Positions 1 through 6,658 of a DNA stretch of 7,285 bases are shown piece after piece. Source of the stretch: Alphaproteobacteria bacterium UBA6347 (GTDB lineage Bacteria > Pseudomonadota > Alphaproteobacteria > CAAGCB01 > CAG-977); the NCBI GenBank assembly GCA_002440235.1, contig DJRZ01000032.1, positions 2,513 through 9,797 on the forward strand. Direction: 5' to 3'. The notes under the pieces were generated by a model. The model saw nothing but the letters and a program-made list of their open reading frames with translations. It ran no database searches and was not told where the DNA came from. The position numbers were made by a program, and so were the translations under genes. The stretch's first letter is position 1, and each line of letters starts with the position of its first letter.

Positions 1-3000
1 CTTTGCGTCATGTCGGTCACGGTCATCGTCATGCCTTCGATCAGCCTGACTTCGCCGCCGTTGTTGAACGCCAGCCTGTCGATGCGAATGTCGTTGTAAA
101 ACTCCGCCGAACCGCCGGAAATCTGCAGCGTCCCCAATCCGGACAAGGGGGCTTTGAACGCCGATCCCTTTCCCGTCAGGTTCAGCGTGCCCGCGCCCGT
201 AATGGCGTTCGCGCCGTCGGTGGTAATCGTGCCGACCGTCAGCATCTTGCCGTCCGCGATGTTCAGCGTGCCGCCCCGATCGTCGTCGAAAGCGATCAGT
301 CCGAACGCGGCGTTCGTGTTCACGGTCGCCGTCCCCCCCCCGATGATGACCCGTCCGGCGAAATTGTCCGAATCGTTCATGGCAAAGGTCGCGTTCGCGT
401 TGCCGACCAGCCGCAGCGTCCCCGCCGTTTCGCCCGCGCCGACGGTTCCCAGAGCCGTCAGCTTGCTGCCCGCGCCGACGGTGATGTCGTTTGTGACGGA
501 CACGGTCGTGTTTTTCGAAATCGCCAGTTCGCCCTTGCCCGTTTCGAACGAAACGGTCGGCAAAACCGTGTCCGCGTTGATTTGCAAAGTGCCGCCGACG
601 GCCGCCTTGTTTTTAATCGTCCCGCCCGCGAAAATCAAAGTCGCGCCGTTCGCGACTTCGACGCCGCCGGCGATGTTCGACGTTTTGTTCAGCGTCGCCG
701 TTCCGCCCGTCACCGTCAGGTTTTTCAACCCGTCCAGCGACGCCCAAACCTGCGCGTCGTCAAACAGGTTCAGCGTGCCGTCGCCCCGAACGAACGAATC
801 GGAAGCCGAATCGCCCAAATCGCCGCCGACGGACAAAACGACGCCCGAAGCGACAACCGCCGACGCGTTGTTTTTCAAGCTCAATCCCCCGCCGGAAGTC
901 CCGATCTTGGTCGACGCGTTGATGTTCAGAACGGCGCCGCCGTCGCCGGTCAGCTTGTTCAGATTTTCCAGTCCCGACCCAAACGTTCCCGACGCGCCCG
1001 TTCCGCTGACGATCAGTTCGCCGCCCGAAATTTTATTGTCCGCGCCGACGGTGATGTTTCCCGAAACCGTCGCCGTCTTGCCGATTTCCAGCGCGCCGTC
1101 CGCGCCCGCGTAGGAAATGTTGCCGAATTTGGAATCGCCGCCGGCGGAAACCGTCCCCGCGCCGATTTTCAAATTGGACAGCCGCCCCGTTCCCGTCGAA
1201 AACGCCGCGTCGCCGGCGACAGCCAGCGTTCCCGTTCCCGAAACGGTCGTGTTCGCGTTGCCGAAACTGTCGGTCAGGCTCAGCGTGCCGCCGTTGACGA
1301 CGATGTTCGCGCCCGCCGCGTTCACGGTCAGCTTTCCGACGTTCGACGTTCCGGAATAATCGAACGTCATCGTTCCGCCCGCCGCGCCGAAATTGATCGC
1401 CGCGATGTCCGTTTCGCCGCCGAACGACGATCCGTCGCCGTTCACCAGATTCAGCGTGCCTTTGCCGACCAGTTTGTTCGCGCCGGTCCGAATGCGGCAG
1501 TTGTCCGAACGCGTGCAGGAAACGCCGCCGTCGTCGCTCAGCGTCAGGATCGCGCCGTCGGCGATGCTCAGCGTGCCGCCCGCGCCCGAAAACTTGACGC
1601 TGCCCAGCGTCGTTCCGGACGTGATGGTCGCCGTTCCCGCGCCGATGTTCAGCCCGCCCAGATATTTGATCGTGCCGTCCGTTCCGCCGCCGAAGCTGAT
1701 CGACGTGTCGTTCAGCAACTTCAGCGTGCCTTTGCCGGAAATGGAGTTGTTGTTGCCGACGATGCTGCCGTCGCTGCTGGGCGACTGGCGCAAAGCCAGC
1801 ACCGCGTCTTCCTCCGCCAGATTGATGACGCCGTTGTCCATCGCCAGCGAATCGATCGTCAGTTCGCCGCTGCTGATGTTGACGGTTCCGTATTTGACCT
1901 GCATCTTTCCCAGCGTGTTGGATTTGGTGCTGTTGAAGTTCACCTCCGCCCGATCGGCGTCCGTCCCCGCAACCGACAGCAGTCCCAGTCCGGAAATGCC
2001 GCCCGCCAGATTAGCCAGTTTGGTGACGTTGATCGTCCCCGAACCCGTCAGGGTCGCCGCCTTGCCGTCCGAATTTCCGTAAGTGTTCAGCGTCGCGACG
2101 TCCAGCAGCCCGTCGATTTGCACCGTCGCGCCGACTTTCGCGTTGAACGTGTCGGACACGTTCGCGGTCGCGCCCGCCGCGACGACGAAATCCCCGTTCA
2201 GGTTCTGGTCGCCGACGCGCACCGTTTCGACGTTCAATTCGCCGCTGTCGACCGACGCCTTGCCGTTCGTCGCCGTCAGCGTTTTGAACGTCGTTTTTTC
2301 GGCGGCGAACACGGCGTTCGCCCCGTCTTCGACGGCGACCGTCAGCCCCTTGCTTTCAAAATACCTGTCCGGATCGGTTTTGTTGCCGTTTTCGTCCGTT
2401 TCGTCGGCGAACGTCAGGGTTTTGCCGTCTTTGATCGTCACCGTCCCCTCCGTCGCGCCCGCGACGACCGAAGAATCCGTCACGATGGTCGACGTGTTCC
2501 ACAGCGTCGCCGAACTTTGCAGGGTCAGCGGCGTGTCGTTTTGCATAAAAACGATCGTGCCGTGGTCGAAATTCAGCGCGTCGACGATTTCCATGCCTTC
2601 GTTCAAATACAGCGTCGAATATCCCAGATTGACCGTGCCGAACCGCATGTTCGCGTTGATGTTGATCGTACCGGCGTCGCTGTCCTCTTTCTGCGTGCCG
2701 TTCAGCACCTCCAGCGACACGGTAGCGTCTTCCGATGTGAAATCCGTGAACGTCAGCGTCCCCGATCCCAGCGTAATCGTGCCGAAGCCGTCCAGTTTGC
2801 CGAATCGGGCGTTGGCTTTGTCCGACAGAATCAGTTCGCCCTTGCCCGACAGGTTGCCGTCGATGACCAGATCGCTTTTGATGGCCAGTCTGGCTTTTTC
2901 GGAAATGTTCAGGGACGCCGAATTGGCGATTTCGAAACGCGACACGATCACGTCGCCGTTGGTCAGGTTCAGTGCGCCGTTCACGCCCGTGAACCTTATT

Positions 3001-3905
3001 CCGCCGTTTTCAAAATTCATCGCCGAATTGATGCTGAACTCCGAAAAATCCAGCTCCAAAGTCCCGCTGCCCGTAAAGGACTGCGTCGAATTCGATTTCG
3101 TCAGAGCCCCCGTCCCGCCGGAAAACACCAGCGTGCCGCCCGCCGCCAGATCGAACTGACCGCCCGTGATGTTGATTTCGTGCCCGCCGGCGTTCACGGT
3201 CATCGTCTTACCGGCGGAAATTTTCCACTGCGTGCTGCCGCCGACGTTGACCGTTCCCGTGTTGCCTTTGTACATCAGAATTTGAGAATTTTCCGTCGCG
3301 TAAAATTCGCCGCCGTAAATGTTCAGATTGCCTTTGGACGCGATGACGTATTCTTTGTCGCTGACGGTTTCCCCGTCTTTCGTCCAAACGGTGTCGATCG
3401 AATTGCCCTTGCGTATGTCGATCGCGCCGCGGAACACGCCCGAATTGATGGAAAAGTCCCCGCCCGCCGCCGTTCCGCCGACAAGAGTTCCGTTGTTCAG
3501 CCGCATGGTTCCCGTAAAGCTTCCGTACGCGGAATCGTCCCAGATCACGCCGCCGTCAAACACGAACTCCGGCTTTCCCGTGGCGTTCGAAATGACCATG
3601 CCGGTGTTGTCAGACTGATAAATGCCTTTTGGGAATGTTGAATTCGGGTACGCGCTGTTGTTTTTGCCGGGATTGGCGGATTCGTTCTCAGCCCACCCGT
3701 CGCCGCCGATGTCCCAGGAAGTGCTTCCGTTCCACGTGCCGCCGCTCAAAATGTATTTCGTTCCGTCGTCGATTCTGCTTTTCGCCAGCCGGGAATCGAC
3801 GACCGTATCCGCCCGCGCGGGAAAAACCGGCGCGAACGCCGCCGTCAGTGCCGTCGAAATCATCAGGCAGGCTTTAAAACAATTCGATTTCCGATAGACA
3901 CGCAT
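1..3905 (-). CDS. Large secreted beta-strand repeat protein, autotransporter-passenger-like (3' end outside window)
   Basis: The frame is open from ATG at 3905 to the left edge: 1301 residues and no stop. Residues 1-32 form a signal peptide. Residues about 55-71 carry a Trp-containing stretch (GGTWNGSTSWDIGGDGW), similar to the start of many autotransporter-like passengers. From about residue 115 onward the protein is Gly/Thr/Asn/Ala/Ser-rich with alternating short beta strands, and the motif G-x-G-T-L-x-[LIV] recurs (GSGTLELDF, GKGTLKL, GKGTLNL, GTGTLAV, GDGTLNLF, GAGTLNL). Such arrays usually fold as a right-handed beta-helix. Residues about 1180-1260 most resemble passenger-associated (PATR-type) repeats. 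The only cysteines after the signal peptide are C797 and C803. A role as a surface-exposed or secreted adhesin-like protein is inferred from architecture; no enzymatic motif was seen. The start at 3905 is preferred because AAAGGGAT lies upstream at good spacing. An in-frame ATG at 3929 has no such site. The missing C-terminus (barrel, PEP-CTERM or other anchor) leaves the secretion route undecided. Confidence 0.85.
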   Translation of the reverse strand, partial: MRVYRKSNCFKACLMISTALTAAFAPVFPARADTVVDSRLAKSRIDDGTKYILSGGTWNGSTSWDIGGDGWAENESANPGKNNSAYPNSTFPKGIYQSDNTGMVISNATGKPEFVFDGGVIWDDSAYGSFTGTMRLNNGTLVGGTAAGGDFSINSGVFRGAIDIRKGNSIDTVWTKDGETVSDKEYVIASKGNLNIYGGEFYATENSQILMYKGNTGTVNVGGSTQWKISAGKTMTVNAGGHEINITGGQFDLAAGGTLVFSGGTGALTKSNSTQSFTGSGTLELDFSEFSINSAMNFENGGIRFTGVNGALNLTNGDVIVSRFEIANSASLNISEKARLAIKSDLVIDGNLSGKGELILSDKANARFGKLDGFGTITLGSGTLTFTDFTSEDATVSLEVLNGTQKEDSDAGTININANMRFGTVNLGYSTLYLNEGMEIVDALNFDHGTIVFMQNDTPLTLQSSATLWNTSTIVTDSSVVAGATEGTVTIKDGKTLTFADETDENGNKTDPDRYFESKGLTVAVEDGANAVFAAEKTTFKTLTATNGKASVDSGELNVETVRVGDQNLNGDFVVAAGATANVSDTFNAKVGATVQIDGLLDVATLNTYGNSDGKAATLTGSGTINVTKLANLAGGISGLGLLSVAGTDADRAEVNFNSTKSNTLGKMQVKYGTVNISSGELTIDSLAMDNGVINLAEEDAVLALRQSPSSDGSIVGNNNSISGKGTLKLLNDTSISFGGGTDGTIKYLGGLNIGAGTATITSGTTLGSVKFSGAGGTLSIADGAILTLSDDGGVSCTRSDNCRIRTGANKLVGKGTLNLVNGDGSSFGGETDIAAINFGAAGGTMTFDYSGTSNVGKLTVNAAGANIVVNGGTLSLTDSFGNANTTVSGTGTLAVAGDAAFSTGTGRLSNLKIGAGTVSAGGDSKFGNISYAGADGALEIGKTATVSGNITVGADNKISGGELIVSGTGASGTFGSGLENLNKLTGDGGAVLNINASTKIGTSGGGLSLKNNASAVVASGVVLSVGGDLGDSASDSFVRGDGTLNLFDDAQVWASLDGLKNLTVTGGTATLNKTSNIAGGVEVANGATLIFAGGTIKNKAAVGGTLQINADTVLPTVSFETGKGELAISKNTTVSVTNDITVGAGSKLTALGTVGAGETAGTLRLVGNANATFAMNDSDNFAGRVIIGGGTATVNTNAAFGLIAFDDDRGGTLNIADGKMLTVGTITTDGANAITGAGTLNLTGKGSAFKAPLSGLGTLQISGGSAEFYNDIRIDRLAFNNGGEVRLIEGMTMTVTDMTQ
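183..3137 (-). repeat. In-frame Gly-Thr-Leu beta-strand repeat motifs
   Basis: The nine-base word coding Gly-Thr-Leu (GGCACGCTG on the coding strand) occurs at least eight times, with left ends at 183, 264, 771, 1281, 1452, 1569, 1722 and 3129. All spacings are multiples of three (81, 507, 510, 171, 117, 153 and 1407 bases), so all copies are in the same frame. Further copies use synonymous codons. Two longer exact pairs are embedded: 18 bases at 1450-1467 and 1720-1737 (270 apart), and 18 bases at 470-487 and 1040-1057 (570 apart, coding the shared D/N-I-T-V-G-A segments). The units are degenerate at DNA level and of uneven length, which fits an old diverged protein repeat better than a recent tandem duplication. 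Confidence 0.75.
333..341 (-). repeat. Nine-G homopolymer inside the surface protein gene
   Basis: Nine consecutive G on the coding strand encode G1189-G1191 within a repeat unit reading VIIGGGTATV. This is the longest homopolymer I see in the window. By reading the frames, losing one G brings an in-frame TGA four codons after the tract. Gaining one G leaves a frame open to the left edge. Poly-G tracts in surface-protein genes are known slippage sites in some bacteria; whether this one varies cannot be told from a single sequence. Confidence 0.9.
3810..3905 (-). other. Sec-type signal peptide of the repeat protein (residues 1-32)
   Basis: A basic n-region (MRVYRKSNCFK) is followed by a hydrophobic core (ACLMISTALTAAFAPVF) and the c-region PARA, then Asp-Thr. 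The A-R-A motif at residues 30-32 fits signal peptidase I cleavage after A32. A cysteine lies at residues 9 and 13, but neither sits in a lipobox at the end of the core, so a lipoprotein is unlikely. This places the mature protein outside the cytoplasm. Confidence 0.8.
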
Positions 3906-3912
3906 CGCCGTT

Positions 3913-3920
3913 ATCCCTTT
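3913..3920 (-). promoter_or_regulatory. Ribosome binding site that fixes the repeat-protein start
   Basis: The coding strand reads AAAGGGAT, with its 3' end 7 bases upstream of the ATG at 3905 (the AAGGG core is 9 bases upstream). It supports this ATG over the in-frame ATG at 3929, which has no purine-rich site in front of it. Confidence 0.65.
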
Positions 3921-3940
3921 CGCAGACATACACGGTTCGC

Positions 3941-3946
3941 ATCATA
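3941..3946 (-). promoter_or_regulatory. Possible sigma70-type -10 box upstream of the repeat protein
   Basis: TATGAT matches the TATAAT consensus at five of six positions and lies 35 bases upstream of the start codon, in a gap less GC-rich than its surroundings. Transcription would start near 3934, giving a leader of about 29 bases. No convincing -35 box lies 16-18 bases upstream (a 17-base spacer leaves ACTTTT). It is therefore a weak, extended or activator-dependent promoter, or chance. Confidence 0.35.
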
Positions 3947-3963
3947 GCGTCCAAAGATTAAGG

Positions 3964-3994
3964 AAAAGTGTCGATCCGGCGCGTCATTCGCCGG
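3964..3994 (-). terminator. Weak hairpin overlapping the tlyA stop, possible poor terminator
   Basis: Six-base arms at 3989-3994 and 3976-3981 (CCGGCG and CGCCGG on the coding strand) flank a 7-base loop containing most of the tlyA stop codon. A run of four T follows only after 8 further bases. The stem is short and the T run is detached, so strong intrinsic termination is unlikely and read-through into the repeat-protein gene is plausible. Confidence 0.2.
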
Positions 3995-4727
3995 CGTAAT
4001 CGGCGTAAATCAAAAATTCGACGTTGCCCTCGGGTCCCTTGATCGGGCTTTGGCAAACGCCCCGCACCGTCCAGCCCGCCAGCGAATCCAGCCATTCGCG
4101 GACGCGTCCGCACACCGCTCGGTGCAGTTCGGGATCGCGCACGACGCCGTTTTCGCCGACCTGTCCGCGTTCGACTTCGAACTGCGGCTTGATCAGCGCG
4201 ATCAAATGCGCGCCCGATTTTTTTGCGAACCCCAAAGCGGCGGGCAACACGTTTTCCAGCCGGATAAAGCTGGCGTCGCACACGATCAAATCGACGGGTT
4301 CGGGAATTTTTTCGTCCGTCAAATGGCGCGCGTTCGTGCGTTCCAGCAAAACCACGCGCGGATCGACCCGCAATTTCTGCGCGAACTGCCCGTAGCCGAC
4401 GTCGACGGCGTACACTTTCGCCGCCCCGCGCGTCAGCAAAACATCGGTAAAGCCGCCCGTCGAACACCCGACGTCGACGCAAACGAACCCCGTCGGGTCG
4501 ATTCCCGATTCGTCCAGCCCCTTGACCAGCTTCAAACCGCCGCGCGACACCCACGGGAACGCCTTGCCCCTGACCGTCAAAACGGTGTCGGGTTTCAGCA
4601 GATCGCCCGCGTGGTCGATTCGCTTCGTCCCCGCCAAAACCGCGCCCGCCATAATCAAAGCCCCCGCTTTGACGGCGTTTTCAGCCAATCCCTGTTCGAC
4701 CAGCAGAACGTCCGCGCGTTTTTTCAT
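3984..4727 (-). CDS. tlyA: TlyA family rRNA (cytidine-2'-O)-methyltransferase
   Basis: The product has 247 residues, within the usual range for TlyA. Characterised members 2'-O-methylate cytidines in 16S and/or 23S rRNA with S-adenosylmethionine; the old label 'hemolysin' is historical. Residues about 4-63 form the RNA-binding S4 domain ([13 protein letters not shown] through the VSRGGLKL linker). Residues about 80-245 form an FtsJ-like Rossmann fold with the SAM motif [11 protein letters not shown] at 85-95, then YAVDVGYGQ (106-114), ERTNAR (129-134), CDASFI (150-155), [13 protein letters not shown] (179-191) and GPEGNVEF (231-238). Oddities are Cys88, where Ala is usual in GASTGGF, and NAVKA in place of the usual SREKA-like S4 stretch. 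The start ATG overlaps the dxs stop as ATGA, with GGTGAAG five bases upstream, so it is probably co-translated with dxs. An A7 run lies at 4218-4224. Confidence 0.95.
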   Translation of the reverse strand: MKKRADVLLVEQGLAENAVKAGALIMAGAVLAGTKRIDHAGDLLKPDTVLTVRGKAFPWVSRGGLKLVKGLDESGIDPTGFVCVDVGCSTGGFTDVLLTRGAAKVYAVDVGYGQFAQKLRVDPRVVLLERTNARHLTDEKIPEPVDLIVCDASFIRLENVLPAALGFAKKSGAHLIALIKPQFEVERGQVGENGVVRDPELHRAVCGRVREWLDSLAGWTVRGVCQSPIKGPEGNVEFLIYADYAGE

Positions 4728-6658
4728 GCCGGCTTCACCATCGCGGCGACGGCGTTCGCGATCGACCGCGCGTCCAGCCCGGCGCGCGCGTACTGGCTTT
4801 CCATGCTCGCCTGTTCGACGAACGCGTCGGGCATCGTCAAAAAGCGCACTTTCGTTTTTTCCAGCAAACCGTTGTTCGCCAGCCAAGCCATGACGGACGA
4901 TCCGAAACCGCCCTGCACGCCCTCTTCGACGACCGCCAGAGCCTGATGCCCCTCGACCAGTTCGCGCAACAGCTTTTCGTCGAACGGCTTGGCGAAACGG
5001 GCGTCCGCGACGGTGGCGGAGATTCCTTCCAGAGCCAGCATGTCGGCGGCGTTCAAACAGGCGTCCAGCCGCGCCCCCAGACTGAGGATCGCAACGCGGT
5101 TTCCCTCGCGCGCGATGCGCCCCCGTCCGATTTCCAGCGGTTCGAAACAGTCGGGCATGTCGGGCAGGATTCCTGCCCCGCGCGGATAGCGCACGGCGGA
5201 CGGCGCGTCGTCGATTTGCGCCATCGTAACCAGCATTCTTTGCAGTTCCGCCTGATCCGACGGCGCCATCACGATCATGTTCGGAATCGGGCAAAGCATC
5301 GCCAGATCGAACGCGCCGTGATGCGTCGCGCCGTCTTCGCCGACGAATCCCGCCCTGTCGATCGCGAACCGCACGGGCAGTTTCTGCAAAGCGACGTCGT
5401 GCAGCACCTGATCATAGGCGCGCTGTAAAAAGCTGGAATACAGCGCGACGAAAGGCTTTACCCCCTCGCACGCCAGTCCGGCGGCGAACGTCACGGCGTG
5501 CTGTTCGGCGATTCCGACGTCGAAAAAGCGGTCGGGGAATTTTTCCGCGAACGCGTCCAGCCCCGTTCCCGACGGCATCGCCGCCGTGATCGCCGCGATT
5601 TTTTCGTCCCGTTCCGCCAGCGCGACGATCGTGTCGGAAAACACCTGCGTAAAGGTCGGACGCGTGCATTTTTTCGGCTGAAACTCGCCCGTTTCGATGT
5701 CGAACCCCGTCACGCCGTGATATTTCGACGGCGATTTTTCGGCGGGCGCGTATCCCTTGCCCTTGTGCGTCACGACGTGCACCAGAATGGGATAGTCTTC
5801 GGGCGCGTTGCGAATGTTCGTCAGAATCGGAATCAGCTGGTCGAAACTGTGCCCGTCGATCGGTCCGACGTAATAAAAGCCCAGTTCTTCGAACAGCGTG
5901 CCGCCCGTGACGAACCCTTTGGCGTGGCGTTCGGCTTTCAGCGCGGTTTCCTTGACGAACTGCGGCAGACGCGCCGCCATGTCCAAAGCCACCTGACGCA
6001 AAGTCATGTAGGGTTTCGACGAAATCAAATGCGACAAGTGGTGGCTCAGCGCCCCGACGGGACGCGCGATCGACATGTCGTTGTCGTTCAAAATCACGAC
6101 CAGACGCGAATTTTTGGATCCCGCGTTGTTCAGCGCTTCGAACGCCATGCCCGCGCTCATCGACCCGTCGCCGATGACGCCGATGACGTTGTTTTTTCCG
6201 CCCCGCATGTCGCGTCCCGCCGCCATGCCGACCGCCGCCGATATGGACGTCGAACTGTGTCCCGCCCCGAACGGGTCGTACACGCTTTCGGCGCGTTTCG
6301 TAAAGCCGGACAGCCCGTTTTCCCGCCGCAGGGCGTGGAATTTTTCCCGCCGCCCCGTCAGCAGTTTGTGCGCGTAGCATTGGTGCCCGACGTCCCAGAT
6401 CAGTTTGTCGCCGGGCGTGTTGAAAACGTAGTGCAGAGCGATCGTCAGTTCGACGACGCCCAGACTGGCGCCCAGATGTCCGCCCGTGTTCGACACGACG
6501 CGAATGATCTCCCGCCGGATTTCCCGCGCCAGACGCGGCAGATCGTCGATCGGCAGCTTGCGCAAATCGGCGGGGGAGGAAATCGCGTCCAGCAGCGGCG
6601 ACGCCTCCGCCGCCGTTTCGGACGGTTCCCGATCCGCCGTTTTGTTCACGGCGTTCAT
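4724..6658 (-). CDS. dxs: 1-deoxy-D-xylulose-5-phosphate synthase
   Basis: The product has 644 residues, the normal full length. It is a cytosolic thiamine-diphosphate enzyme that condenses pyruvate and glyceraldehyde 3-phosphate to 1-deoxyxylulose 5-phosphate, the entry step of the non-mevalonate isoprenoid pathway and also a precursor for thiamine and pyridoxal. Visible motifs are GGHLGAS with His61, [11 protein letters not shown] (89-98), the ThDP/Mg motif from GDGSMSAG (163-170) to N177/N178, [10 protein letters not shown] (298-307), VGIAEQHAV with the catalytic Glu385, RAYDQV (413-418), GATHHGAFD with His446, and YPRGAG (491-496). Domain order is normal: ThDP-binding domain I, transketolase-like pyrimidine domain, C-terminal domain. 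The usual DHG/EHG near the C-terminus reads EQA (615-617). The start ATG overlaps the upstream stop as ATGA. Only a weak GTGGAA precedes it, so coupling to the upstream gene probably drives initiation. Confidence 0.97.
   Translation of the reverse strand: MNAVNKTADREPSETAAEASPLLDAISSPADLRKLPIDDLPRLAREIRREIIRVVSNTGGHLGASLGVVELTIALHYVFNTPGDKLIWDVGHQCYAHKLLTGRREKFHALRRENGLSGFTKRAESVYDPFGAGHSSTSISAAVGMAAGRDMRGGKNNVIGVIGDGSMSAGMAFEALNNAGSKNSRLVVILNDNDMSIARPVGALSHHLSHLISSKPYMTLRQVALDMAARLPQFVKETALKAERHAKGFVTGGTLFEELGFYYVGPIDGHSFDQLIPILTNIRNAPEDYPILVHVVTHKGKGYAPAEKSPSKYHGVTGFDIETGEFQPKKCTRPTFTQVFSDTIVALAERDEKIAAITAAMPSGTGLDAFAEKFPDRFFDVGIAEQHAVTFAAGLACEGVKPFVALYSSFLQRAYDQVLHDVALQKLPVRFAIDRAGFVGEDGATHHGAFDLAMLCPIPNMIVMAPSDQAELQRMLVTMAQIDDAPSAVRYPRGAGILPDMPDCFEPLEIGRGRIAREGNRVAILSLGARLDACLNAADMLALEGISATVADARFAKPFDEKLLRELVEGHQALAVVEEGVQGGFGSSVMAWLANNGLLEKTKVRFLTMPDAFVEQASMESQYARAGLDARSIANAVAAMVKPA

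Noticed and set aside
154..3159. Four successive plus-strand frames rich in Pro/Ser/Ala/Val (154-1113, 1117-1359, 1393-2082, 2083-3159)
   Set aside because: They are shadows of the minus-strand GC-rich repeat gene; low complexity, no start signals, and the minus-strand reading gives a coherent signal peptide and repeats.
3..3641. Plus-strand open frame of 1212 codons as a real gene
   Set aside because: It lies codon-aligned opposite the repeat-protein gene, has Arg-rich composition and no domain or ribosome binding site. Its openness follows from the lack of TTA, CTA and TCA codons on the true coding strand.
3877..3948. Small 23-codon open frame starting at the ATGATG near 3945
   Set aside because: It overlaps the -10-like box and the repeat-protein start in another frame, has no good ribosome binding site, and its product has no recognisable feature.
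3958..4554. Minus-strand 198-codon frame overlapping tlyA
   Set aside because: It is the -1 frame of tlyA and highly Arg-rich. It matters only as the sequence that a frameshift at 4218-4224 would enter.
6188..6195. A_AAA_AAC slippery heptamer in dxs (Gly-Lys-Asn codons)
   Set aside because: The Lys and Asn fit a normal Dxs sequence, no nearby structure was noticed, and such heptamers arise often by chance where AAA and AAC are preferred codons.
5412..6380. Minus-strand 322-codon frame inside dxs
   Set aside because: Alternative frame of dxs with an Arg-rich translation; the dxs frame carries every expected motif.
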